Positions 5,668-11,346 of a DNA stretch of 11,346 nucleotides are shown here, piece by piece. The stretch is from JBDUDR01 sp040002845 (GTDB taxonomy: Bacteria > Actinomycetota > Actinomycetes > Propionibacteriales > Nocardioidaceae). The stretch spans positions 1-11,346 of the forward strand of contig JBDUDR010000092.1 in assembly GCA_040002845.1 (NCBI GenBank), given 5' to 3'. Every line of letters begins with the position of its first letter. Within the stretch, counting starts at the first letter, position 1. The notes below the pieces were generated by a model. The model made no database searches. It had not been told where the DNA came from and saw only the letters and a program-made list of their open reading frames with translations. Position numbers and translations under genes: made by a program.

Positions 5668-6149
5668 TGGTCTCCGCCTCTGATCTGGTCGATGGCGTGT
5701 CCCACGATCGGCTCGAGCACGGCCAGCCCGTCCTTCACCCCACCGGTCGAGCCCGGCAGGTTCACGATCATGGTGGTCCCCGCCATCCCCGCGATACCGC
5801 GCGAAAGCACCGCGGTGGGTACGCCCGACGCGACGCCTTTCGCCCTGATCGCCTCGGCGACACCGGGGATCTCCACGTCGATCACCACCCGTGTCACGTC
5901 CGGGGTCAGATCGAGGGCAGTCAGTCCTGTTCCACCCGTCGTCACGACAAGGTCGTACGCGGACTCGACGGCTGTGCGCAACGCCTCCTCCACCGGGTCG
6001 CCATCGGGTACGACCACCGGGCCATCGACCTCGAACCCGGCGCGTCCCAGGCTCGCCACGATCAGCGGGCCGCCGAGATCCTCGTACACTCCCCCGGCCG
6101 CTCGGTTGGACGCTGTCACGACCAGCGCCCGGCGTACCTCGTCAGACAT
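5664..6149 (-). CDS. mog: Molybdopterin adenylyltransferase family protein (MogA/MoaB)
   Basis: 161 residues from ATG 6149-6147. This family adenylylates molybdopterin with ATP, giving MPT-AMP, the substrate for metal insertion by MoeA. Visible marks are RALVVTASNRAAGGVYEDLG at the N-terminus, VVTTGGTGL (about residues 68-76) followed by LTPDVT (81-86), EIPGVAEAIRAKG, and NLPGSTGGVKDGLAVLEPIV near the C-terminus, all in the family order and at normal length. The start overlaps the end of moaC by 8 nt and the stop overlaps the proposed rimJ start by 4 nt, so translation is probably coupled. An upstream extension in the same frame to 6200 lies inside moaC and is unlikely. Whether it acts like E. 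coli MogA or MoaB cannot be settled here. Confidence 0.93.
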   Translation of the reverse strand: MSDEVRRALVVTASNRAAGGVYEDLGGPLIVASLGRAGFEVDGPVVVPDGDPVEEALRTAVESAYDLVVTTGGTGLTALDLTPDVTRVVIDVEIPGVAEAIRAKGVASGVPTAVLSRGIAGMAGTTMIVNLPGSTGGVKDGLAVLEPIVGHAIDQIRGGDH

Positions 6150-6624
6150 CGCGTCGCCAGTCTCCCGACTTGCCGCCGGTCTTCGACTCCACTCGCACAT
6201 CGCTGATCACAGCTGCCTTGTCGACTGCCTTGACCATGTCGACGACCGTGAGGGCGGCGGTGGACACCGCAGTCAGGGCCTCCATCTCGACGCCGGTCCG
6301 GTCGGCGGTATGCACCGTGGCCACGATCTCCACCGCATCGTCCGCGATGTGCAGGTCGACGGTCACCCCGGTCAGCGCCAGCGGATGACACAACGGGATC
6401 AACGAAGGAGTCTGCTTGGCGCCCATGATCCCCGCAACCCGGGCGACGCCGAGCGCGTCCCCTTTGGGTACGCCTTCGCCGCGCAGCAAGTCGATCACCT
6501 CGGCCGAGACCAGCACTCGCCCGCTGGCAACCGCCACCCGCGTGGTCGCGGACTTGTCCGACACATCGACCATTCTGGCCGCGCCCGACTCGTCGAGGTG
6601 GGTCAACCCTGGTTGATCTGTCAT
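6142..6624 (-). CDS. moaC: Cyclic pyranopterin monophosphate synthase MoaC
   Basis: 160 residues from ATG 6624-6622, the usual MoaC length. MoaC turns the 3',8-cyclo-GTP made by MoaA into cyclic pyranopterin monophosphate, the first pterin of molybdenum-cofactor synthesis. Family residues are in place: ARMVDVSDKSATTR at the start, KGDALGVARVAGIMGAKQT (lysine 54), SLIPLCHPL, TGVEMEALTAVSTAALTVVD, the catalytic D129 and K132 in VVDMVKAVDK, and the C-terminal SKTGGKSGDW. A GAAGGCG ribosome-site-like stretch overlaps the moeA stop 5 nt upstream, and the 3' end overlaps mog by 8 nt, so it sits in one transcript with both. moaA, moaD and moaE are not in this window. Confidence 0.97.
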   Translation of the reverse strand: MTDQPGLTHLDESGAARMVDVSDKSATTRVAVASGRVLVSAEVIDLLRGEGVPKGDALGVARVAGIMGAKQTPSLIPLCHPLALTGVTVDLHIADDAVEIVATVHTADRTGVEMEALTAVSTAALTVVDMVKAVDKAAVISDVRVESKTGGKSGDWRRDV

Positions 6625-6629
6625 CGCCT

Positions 6630-7871
6630 TCAGAATTCCCGGTCCAGCACCATCACGTCGACGATCTCACCGGCTGCTATCTCTGTTGTGTCCTCGGGAA
6701 CGACCACCAGCGCGTTGGCGTTGGCCAGGTCGCCCACCAGATGCGAGCCATGGCCGCTGAACGGGGCCACGGTCGCCCCGCGCGGCTCGATCAGGAAGCT
6801 GCCGCGCACGAACTGCCGTCGACCAGGTGGCGACTTGATCGCGTGGTAGGAGGTGGCATGGACGAGCGGGCGCCGGTACGGCCACTTGCCCATCATCTGA
6901 CGCAATGCCGGTGCCACGAACACCTCGAACGACACGTACGCCGAGACCGGGTTCCCCGGGAGGGTGAAGATCGGCGTCGAGTCTTCACCGATCGTGCCGA
7001 ACCCCTGCGGCTTGCCCGGCTGCATCGCCACCTCGCAGAACTCGACGGTGCCAAGCCGAGCAAGGACCTCCTTGACGATGTCGTACTCCCCCTTGCTCAC
7101 ACCCCCACTAGTGACGACGAGGTCGGCACGCACGAGCTGGTCTGACAGCGTGTCGGAGAACAGCTGCGGATCGTCGGGGATGATGCCGACCCGGTACGCG
7201 ATCGCCCCCGCCGCCCGCACCGAGGCCGCGAGCAGGTGACTGTTGGCGTCGTATATCGAGTCGAAGGCCAGCTCGGTGCCGGGCTCTCGCAGCTCGGAGC
7301 CGGTCGAGATCACCACCACTCGTGGCCGCGGATGAGCCAGCACCTGGGATCGTCCGACCGCGGCCAGCAGGCCGAGCTGGCGTGGCCCGGTCAGGGTTCC
7401 CTTCTCGAGAAGTACGTCCCCGACCCTGACGTCCTCGCCGGCGCGGCGCACGTGCTCGCCGACCGCCGGAGCGTGGTCGATTCGTACCCTGGCGACCCCC
7501 TTGTCCGTCCACTCGACCGGGACCACCGCGTCGGCGCCCTTGGGAATCGGAGCGCCCGTCATGATCCGCAAGGTCGTTCCGGCCGACAACGCGTACGCCT
7601 TGGTCTGGCCCGCCCCCATCTCCCCCACGACCGGGAGCGTGACCGGCGAGTCCTGGCGGGCAGCGGCTACATCGTCGGCGCGAACGGCGTACCCGTCCAT
7701 GGCGGAGTTGTCAAAGCCGGGCAGTGCGATCGGTGCGCGGACGTCCTCGCACAGGGGCAGTCCGAGCACCTCCAGGAGCGGCTGCTCGTAGGCGCCCAGC
7801 GGCGTCACCGTGTCCAGGATCTGAGTCAGGTGCTCGTCGACGGTGCGCAGCCGGGATGTCTCTGCAACCAT
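6630..7871 (-). CDS. moeA: Molybdopterin molybdenumtransferase MoeA
   Basis: 413 residues from ATG 7871-7869. MoeA inserts molybdate into adenylylated molybdopterin to finish the cofactor. The four-domain family layout is complete: PGFDNSAMDGYAVRADD (about 51-67), TGAPIPKGADAVVPVEW (105-121), the MoaB-like domain with VVISTGSELREPG and DANSHLL (186-214), TSGGVSKGEYD (254-264), MQPGKPQGFG (283-292) and LPGNPVSAYVSFEVFV (304-319), then the C-terminal beta domain. A longer frame to GTG 7883 adds four residues; I prefer ATG 7871 because a TAGTGT box ends 8 nt upstream and would make the transcript leaderless, and GTG 7883 falls inside that box. It is the first gene of the moeA-moaC-mog-rimJ cluster, 5 nt ahead of moaC. 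Confidence 0.96.
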   Translation of the reverse strand: MVAETSRLRTVDEHLTQILDTVTPLGAYEQPLLEVLGLPLCEDVRAPIALPGFDNSAMDGYAVRADDVAAARQDSPVTLPVVGEMGAGQTKAYALSAGTTLRIMTGAPIPKGADAVVPVEWTDKGVARVRIDHAPAVGEHVRRAGEDVRVGDVLLEKGTLTGPRQLGLLAAVGRSQVLAHPRPRVVVISTGSELREPGTELAFDSIYDANSHLLAASVRAAGAIAYRVGIIPDDPQLFSDTLSDQLVRADLVVTSGGVSKGEYDIVKEVLARLGTVEFCEVAMQPGKPQGFGTIGEDSTPIFTLPGNPVSAYVSFEVFVAPALRQMMGKWPYRRPLVHATSYHAIKSPPGRRQFVRGSFLIEPRGATVAPFSGHGSHLVGDLANANALVVVPEDTTEIAAGEIVDVMVLDREF

Positions 7872-7879
7872 GGTCAGCA

Positions 7880-7885
7880 ACACTA
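7880..7885 (-). promoter_or_regulatory. Putative -10 box of moeA (leaderless)
   Basis: TAGTGT on the minus strand, matching TAnnnT, with 8 nt to the ATG at 7871. No clear -35. No Shine-Dalgarno stands before the ATG, which fits leaderless translation. Inference. Confidence 0.4.
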
Positions 7886-7888
7886 ACG

Positions 7889-7915
7889 GGTGCGGTTCCG
7901 GTCGAATCCCGCACC
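7889..7915. promoter_or_regulatory. Inverted repeat between the uridylyltransferase gene and moeA
   Basis: GGTGCGG (7889-7895) pairs with CCGCACC (7909-7915); inside, TTC (7896-7898) can pair with GAA (7904-7906). It lies just upstream of the moeA -10 box and 46 nt after the stop of the upstream gene. It may be that gene's terminator, an operator over the moeA -35 region, or both. Confidence 0.45.
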
Positions 7916-7961
7916 GACGCTGATGCGCTTGGGTGGCCCGAACCGCCCCGATGCATCGCCG

Positions 7962-9311
7962 TCAGCGCCTGTCCACCGTGACGTCGCCGCGGACCATATA
8001 CCCGGCCTCGAACACCACATCCCCGCGTACGACGAACCGGTCGGCCTCGACCAACGAAGGCGGCCCGGCAGGGAAGCGGGCGTCGAAGTCGGCCAGCAGC
8101 TTGTAGTAAGCCGGATCGAGGTCGACGAACGGAGCCGGTCGGCCGCGCTCCGGCGCTATCTCCAGCCCGCCCTGGTCGTTGACCCGGTAGACGTCGGAGC
8201 GGAGTACGAGCAGATCGTTCGTCGTCTTGACCGGCAAGAACCGGCTCCGGTCGACCTCGATCGCCGTTGCGCCGTCGAAGAGCTCGACTGCCGCGCCCAT
8301 CGCCGTCTCGATCTGGATCACCTCCGGGGAGGAGGAGTCCGAGGGGTCGACGTTCTTGACATTCCGGATCAGTGGCAGCCGGAGCACGCCGTCGCAGGCG
8401 TCCAGCTCGTCAGACAGCTCGTGCAGATCGAGCCACAAACTGTTGGTGTTGAAGTACCTGTGCCGGTTGATGTCGCCGAACGTCGCCTCGTCCTCCGGGC
8501 GGGTCTGTGCGCTCTCGCGCACCACCAGCCGGCCGTCGGACCGTCGTACGGCCAGATGCCCACCCTTTCGGTCGGAGGCGGTACGCCGGCAAGCCTCGGC
8601 TGCAAACGGTGCGCCGCTGGTCGCGAACCAGCCGGCGACCCGAGGGTCGGGTACCGCACCCAGATTGTCCGCGTTGGACACGAACGCGTACTGGTACCCG
8701 GCACCCGTAAGGGCCGCAAGCGTGCCCGAGGCTCGTAAGGCGGTGTAGAGATCGCCGTGCCCAGGCGGACACCAGGCCAGAACCGGATCTGGCGGCCAAC
8801 GCACCGGCGTCAGATCGTCGCTGCGGAGCTTGGGCTCCTGGTTCTGCAGGAAGTCCAGTGGCAGACCATCCACCTCCAAGCCCGGATGGTCGGCCAGCGC
8901 GGCCAGCGCGTCGCGGCGAGTGCGAAAGCTGTTCATGAACATCACTGGGAGGCGGACCCCGAGCCGCTTGCGCATCCCAAGGATCTGCTGGGCGATGAGG
9001 TCGAGAAAGCGCTGGTCGCCGCGCACCGGCACCAGTGACTTCGCTCGGTCCATCCCCATCGAAGTGCCGAGCCCGCCGTTGAGCTTGATAACGACTGTCT
9101 TGTCGAGCGCGGTTCGCGAGTCTTCTTCGCCCACCTGCAAATCGGCCAACGCGACCATCGGCTCGACGGGATCGATGGCGGTCTCAGTGATCGTGCCTGT
9201 CTCGCCTCGCTCGAGAAGGCCGTAGTAGTACACGAACACCTCGATGGCCAGCGGGTGTACGCCGGCCTCGGTCATCACGCGGCGCGCTTCGGCAAGTCCC
9301 TCGGCACTCAT
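7962..9311 (-). CDS. UTP--glucose-1-phosphate uridylyltransferase, UDPGP (eukaryote-like) family
   Basis: 449 residues from ATG 9311-9309. It makes UDP-glucose and pyrophosphate from UTP and glucose 1-phosphate, feeding cell-envelope glycans, trehalose and galactose metabolism. The nucleotide-binding signature VVIKLNGGLGTSMGMDRAKS (about 73-92) is that of the UGP2/UDPGP family, not of bacterial GalU. Also visible are PVMFMNSFRTRRDALAAL, FLQNQEPKL, WCPPGHGDLYTAL, AFVSNADNLGA, KGGHLAVRR, FNTNSLWLDL, and the C-terminal RFLPVKTTNDLLVLRSD with its lysine. Length fits the prokaryotic members. No Shine-Dalgarno is seen; a TACGAT box ends 8 nt upstream, so it is probably leaderless. It is transcribed in the same direction as moeA, 90 bp ahead of it, and diverges from the folate gene. 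Confidence 0.94.
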   Translation of the reverse strand: MSAEGLAEARRVMTEAGVHPLAIEVFVYYYGLLERGETGTITETAIDPVEPMVALADLQVGEEDSRTALDKTVVIKLNGGLGTSMGMDRAKSLVPVRGDQRFLDLIAQQILGMRKRLGVRLPVMFMNSFRTRRDALAALADHPGLEVDGLPLDFLQNQEPKLRSDDLTPVRWPPDPVLAWCPPGHGDLYTALRASGTLAALTGAGYQYAFVSNADNLGAVPDPRVAGWFATSGAPFAAEACRRTASDRKGGHLAVRRSDGRLVVRESAQTRPEDEATFGDINRHRYFNTNSLWLDLHELSDELDACDGVLRLPLIRNVKNVDPSDSSSPEVIQIETAMGAAVELFDGATAIEVDRSRFLPVKTTNDLLVLRSDVYRVNDQGGLEIAPERGRPAPFVDLDPAYYKLLADFDARFPAGPPSLVEADRFVVRGDVVFEAGYMVRGDVTVDRR

Positions 9312-9319
9312 GCCCCCGC

Positions 9320-9325
9320 ATCGTA
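9320..9325 (-). promoter_or_regulatory. Putative -10 box of the uridylyltransferase gene
   Basis: TACGAT on the minus strand with 8 nt to ATG 9311, the same layout as at moeA. Part of the 56-bp divergent promoter region shared with the gene at 9368. Confidence 0.4.
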
Positions 9326-9354
9326 GGCGACGGGCCGGTTGTCCGGGTACGCCC

Positions 9355-9360
9355 TACGGT
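9355..9360 (+). promoter_or_regulatory. Putative -10 box of the 5-formyltetrahydrofolate cyclo-ligase gene
   Basis: TACGGT, then 7 nt, then GTG at 9368, so the transcript would start at or beside the start codon. No ribosome site is seen. No clear -35. Confidence 0.4.
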
Positions 9361-9367
9361 TGAGTCT

Positions 9368-9997
9368 GTGAGTCCCGTTGACCCGGTGGCCGTGGCCCGG
9401 GAGAAGGCTGCGCTGAGGGACGACCTGCTCGCTCGACGTGGCCGGCTGGCACTGGCCGACCTGGTAAACAACGCCGCCGCACTCGGGGCTCGAGCAATGG
9501 TTGTGCCCGAGGTAGCCAGGGCGGCCACGGTCGCGGCGTACGTCTCCGTCGGTCGCGAGCCCGGCACCGGCAGCCTGCTCGACGCGCTAGTCGAGCGCGG
9601 TCAGCGGGTCCTGCTGCCCGTCCTGCGGCGCGATGGCGATCTCGACTGGTCCCGATACACGGACTCCGCCTCGCTGGCGCCGGCGGCTCGTGGCTTGCTC
9701 GAACCCGTCGGGAGCCGCCTCGGGGTCGAAGCGATCGGCCAGGCCAATGTGGTGCTCTGTCCTGGACTTGCCGTCGACCGGCGCGGGAGGCGCTTGGGGC
9801 GTGGAGGCGGGTCCTACGACAAGGCGCTGGCGCGGGTCGTCCGACCGACCTGGGTCGCCGTACTGCTCTATGACGACGAGGTCGTCGACCACGTACCGGT
9901 GGATCTGCACGACAGGCGCGTGGACGCCGCCATCACACCCAGTCGGCTGCTGCGATTCTCTGCGGCCCACCGATCGCAGCGAAACCGGTTCGGCTGA
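9368..9997 (+). CDS. 5-formyltetrahydrofolate cyclo-ligase
   Basis: 209 residues from GTG 9368. The enzyme converts 5-formyltetrahydrofolate to 5,10-methenyltetrahydrofolate using ATP, returning stored formylfolate to one-carbon metabolism. The family marks are KAALRDDLLARR near the N-terminus (substrate-binding basic helix), VAAYVSVGREPGTGSLLDAL, VLLPVLRRDGDLDWSRY, and the signature VVLCPGLAVDRRGRRLGRGG followed by GSYDK (about 128-152). Length is normal. It diverges from the uridylyltransferase gene, a pairing usual in actinobacteria. There the gene is often followed by an FmdB-like zinc-ribbon gene, which is absent here. The start has no Shine-Dalgarno but stands 7 nt after a TACGGT box. 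Confidence 0.95.
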   Translation: MSPVDPVAVAREKAALRDDLLARRGRLALADLVNNAAALGARAMVVPEVARAATVAAYVSVGREPGTGSLLDALVERGQRVLLPVLRRDGDLDWSRYTDSASLAPAARGLLEPVGSRLGVEAIGQANVVLCPGLAVDRRGRRLGRGGGSYDKALARVVRPTWVAVLLYDDEVVDHVPVDLHDRRVDAAITPSRLLRFSAAHRSQRNRFG

Positions 9998-10021
9998 TAT
10001 AGCTCGGTGGTCCTTCACAAA

Positions 10022-10035
10022 CACCTCCGGAGGTG
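10022..10035. terminator. Perfect 14-bp palindrome after the cyclo-ligase gene
   Basis: CACCTCCGGAGGTG, 24 nt past the stop codon at 9997. As RNA it could form only a short hairpin, so it may be a weak terminator; as DNA it is a good dimer-binding site. The rest of 9998-10252 shows no gene and no clear promoter. Confidence 0.3.
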
Positions 10036-10252
10036 CCAGAAGGGATCCATCCGATTCCTTTGAGGATCTGGAGTTGACGCGCCGGTCCTGCTGGCTGCCC
10101 CCGGAGGTGGGTTGTGTCTGTCCATGATGCCTTTTCGGTCGTGTCACCCGTAGTGGGCGAGAGGCGATCTTTTGGGGCACGGTTTCACCTTGTTTGGAAC
10201 CACATGCGCTCCGTGTCCGTCACAGTGGCTACTCGAAGAACAGGGGATCCTG

Positions 10253-10597
10253 GTGCGCCACGTCGGCGTCGCTGTCGCCACCGCCGTGCTGCTCGCCAGC
10301 TGCGATACGTCGACGCCTGTGGTCCGCGGTGAACCAGTGGCCCACCCCTACGCGGGGCCGATGAGCCTGAAGCGGGACTTCTCCGATGACGCCAGCGTGC
10401 TCGACCGGTCCGGCGCAGCCGGGCGAGCCCTGCAATGCGACATCGCACCGTACGCCGGCGGTGGTGGCCACTACACCAGCGGCATCGAGTCGGTGCAGGG
10501 CAGCGCGACGCGGGCCCTCGAGAACATGCTGGGGGAGGAGTTGGCTGCCCAGCTCCCCGTCGGGCCGGCCGCCAAGCAGCCCATTGGCTGCGCGTGA
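10253..10597 (+). CDS. Small putative lipoprotein, possibly C-terminally truncated
   Basis: 114 residues from GTG 10253, preceded by AGGGGA at a good ribosome-site distance. Residues 1-16 are a lipoprotein signal peptide (RHVGVAVATAVLLAS) and the lipobox LLAS-C puts the lipidated cysteine at 17, so it should be anchored outside the membrane. The mature part has HPYAGPMSLKRDFSDDASVL, a GAAGRALQCD motif and GIESVQGSATRALENMLGEE. It resembles a family of small actinobacterial lipoproteins I recall without known function, whose members seem to continue beyond this point; here the last dozen residues (PVGPAAKQPIGCA) look unrelated, so the end may be a truncation or frameshift. A longer frame to 10172 exists but lacks a signal peptide at its N-terminus. 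Confidence 0.65.
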   Translation: MRHVGVAVATAVLLASCDTSTPVVRGEPVAHPYAGPMSLKRDFSDDASVLDRSGAAGRALQCDIAPYAGGGGHYTSGIESVQGSATRALENMLGEELAAQLPVGPAAKQPIGCA

Positions 10598-10746
10598 GGT
10601 TCAGCGAGTCCAACCTTCGGCGTAACCCAAAGCAGCCGCGACGCTCGCCGACGCAAGCTCGATGCCTTGCTCGGCTCGCAACGTCCGGATCTCTGCCGCG
10701 ACCAGCGCGGCCAACGTTGGACGCGCCGGTATGCTCGGAGACGCGG

Positions 10747-10753
10747 TAAGGAG
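10747..10753 (+). promoter_or_regulatory. Strong ribosome-binding site of the small membrane protein gene
   Basis: TAAGGAG, 5 nt before GTG 10759. It decides the start of the following gene and contrasts with the leaderless-looking genes elsewhere in the window. A TATGCT that could be a -10 box lies at 10730-10735, without a clear -35. Confidence 0.6.
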
Positions 10754-10758
10754 TCGTC

Positions 10759-11004
10759 GTGATCCCAACCCTGATCTTGTTCGGCCTAGCTTCCGGGCGT
10801 TGGTGGCGCCTGTCCCTCGTCGCCGCCGCAGTTGGATGGCCGGTCCTGCTCCTCGCAACCGACGTGATGGATGTCGAGGTTGGGCTGCTCGGAGCGGTTG
10901 GGCTGGCGGTAATCAACACCGGCATCGGTGTGCTGGTCCACCAGGTTGGCTTGAGGACCCTAAGACTGCTGCGCCATCACCAGGCGTCGCACCTGATCAG
11001 TTGA
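10759..11004 (+). CDS. Small two-helix membrane protein of unknown function
   Basis: 81 residues from GTG 10759, set by the ribosome site TAAGGAG. Two strongly hydrophobic segments are visible: about residues 18-34 (LSLVAAAVGWPVLLLAT), after a short hydrophobic N-terminus, and about 42-62 (GLLGAVGLAVINTGIGVLVH). The acidic stretch DVMDVE lies between them, and a basic tail LRTLRLLRHH suggests a cytoplasmic C-terminus. I recognise no family. It stands alone, 160 bp after the lipoprotein gene on the same strand. The good ribosome site and the membrane pattern support a real gene; its job is unknown. Confidence 0.62.
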   Translation: MIPTLILFGLASGRWWRLSLVAAAVGWPVLLLATDVMDVEVGLLGAVGLAVINTGIGVLVHQVGLRTLRLLRHHQASHLIS

Positions 11005-11230
11005 CGCATCGAGCCAGACGTCCGCACATCAGCGGATCGGGAGCGGGGTGATGGCGCGCTGACACCCCTGTGCCACGGTCGGGCCGCGAGACGTTCCCAC
11101 AGTGGAAACACTCGAGGGAGCTGCTGGATCCGATACACGATGGGCCACTGCGGTCTGACCTGCGCAAACCCCAGTCGTGCGACCCCACCGGTGCGCGCCC
11201 GCCCCGGGATGCAAGGCCAAAGCGCAGCGC

Positions 11231-11250
11231 GCCGACGCATCCGCGTCGGC
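11231..11250. terminator. Strong hairpin between convergent genes
   Basis: GCCGACGC (11231-11238) and GCGTCGGC (11243-11250) form a perfect 8-bp stem with a 4-nt ATCC loop. It lies 46 nt past the stop codon of the minus-strand gene at the window edge and about 225 nt past the plus-strand membrane gene, so it may end both. On the plus strand a GTTT follows after a short gap. Between 11005 and 11230 I see no supported gene. Confidence 0.55.
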
Positions 11251-11296
11251 TGGAGCGTTTACCGGATCAGCCGATGACATTGAGTCGAGGCCCGGG

Positions 11297-11346
11297 TCAG
11301 GGGATCTCCTTGCGCATCACGCAGTTCTTCGTCCCCTTGGGTCGGA
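11297..11346 (-). CDS. C-terminal end of an unidentified gene, cut by the window edge
   Basis: The minus-strand frame entering from the right edge reads RPKGTKNCVMRKEIP and stops at TGA 11299-11297. It is open to the edge, has plausible codons and is followed by the hairpin at 11231-11250. Other frames are also open for short distances here, and sixteen codons cannot identify a family. Confidence 0.35.
   Translation of the reverse strand, partial: RPKGTKNCVMRKEIP

Noticed and set aside
5266..6849. A plus-strand open frame of 527 codons
   Set aside because: It lies antisense to rimJ, mog, moaC and moeA, all of which have full family motifs; long antisense frames are expected at this GC content, and its translation has no recognisable domain.
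10601..10858. Minus-strand ORF whose end (LAALVAAEIRTLRAEQGIEL) resembles the start of a regulator helix
   Set aside because: It has no good start or ribosome site, overlaps the membrane-protein start on the other strand, and stops before any helix-turn-helix could form.
10977..11280. Minus-strand ORFs of 63-87 codons before the right-edge gene
   Set aside because: Three overlapping frames are open at once with arginine-rich, low-information translations, typical of non-coding high-GC sequence, and they cross the hairpin at 11231-11250.
1..11346. CRISPR array, toxin-antitoxin pair or defence system
   Set aside because: I looked for regularly spaced repeats and paired small genes with defence motifs and saw none; the only tandem repeat is the two-copy one at 3437-3474.

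Overview
The window comes from the chromosome of a high-GC Gram-positive bacterium (Actinomycetota). This rests on strong GC bias at third codon positions, GTG starts, apparently leaderless genes with TAnnnT -10 boxes, and a gene order (UTP-glucose-1-phosphate uridylyltransferase, moeA, moaC, mog, rimJ, sepX/glpR, with a divergent 5-formyltetrahydrofolate cyclo-ligase) typical of actinobacteria. The eukaryote-type (UDPGP family) uridylyltransferase makes a Propionibacteriales-like host plausible, but genus cannot be fixed from this sequence.

Bases 1-3730 are a decayed mobile region. On the minus strand lie the start of an unidentified gene cut by the window edge (1-115) and a tyrosine recombinase reading through three frames (230-1263). 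Next is an 865-bp IS5-family insertion sequence (1359-2223) with 18-bp terminal inverted repeats and a TAA target duplication; its transposase also spans three frames, one junction being a likely programmed -1 site. A small stand-alone helix-turn-helix ORF, a secreted protein of unknown function (2904-3416) with a tandem repeat in its leader, and a fragment of a serine recombinase catalytic domain (3564-3653) follow. The region ends next to a tRNA-Ala(CGC) gene (3732-3804, minus), a common kind of integration site.

Bases 4130-9311 are core chromosome, all on the minus strand. The uridylyltransferase (7962-9311) is followed by a tight cluster: moeA, moaC, mog (late molybdenum-cofactor synthesis), rimJ (GNAT acetyltransferase) and sepX/glpR (actinobacterial divisome membrane protein). 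The first four are 5 nt apart or overlap; rimJ seems to start at a CTG overlapping the mog stop codon; sepX lies after a gap of about 83 nt with its own apparent leaderless promoter. A hairpin closes the cluster at 4088-4116.

Bases 9312-11346: the folate gene (9368-9997, plus) diverges from the uridylyltransferase across a 56-bp region with back-to-back -10 boxes. It is followed by a small lipoprotein that may be truncated, a two-helix membrane protein with a clear ribosome site, a strong hairpin (11231-11250) and the last codons of a minus-strand gene cut by the window edge.

I did not find a convincing new multi-gene system. The best leads are the non-AUG rimJ start, the sepX promoter with a palindrome in its spacer, the row of leaderless genes, the serine-recombinase scar beside tRNA-Ala, and the four homopolymer frameshifts confined to the two mobile genes.
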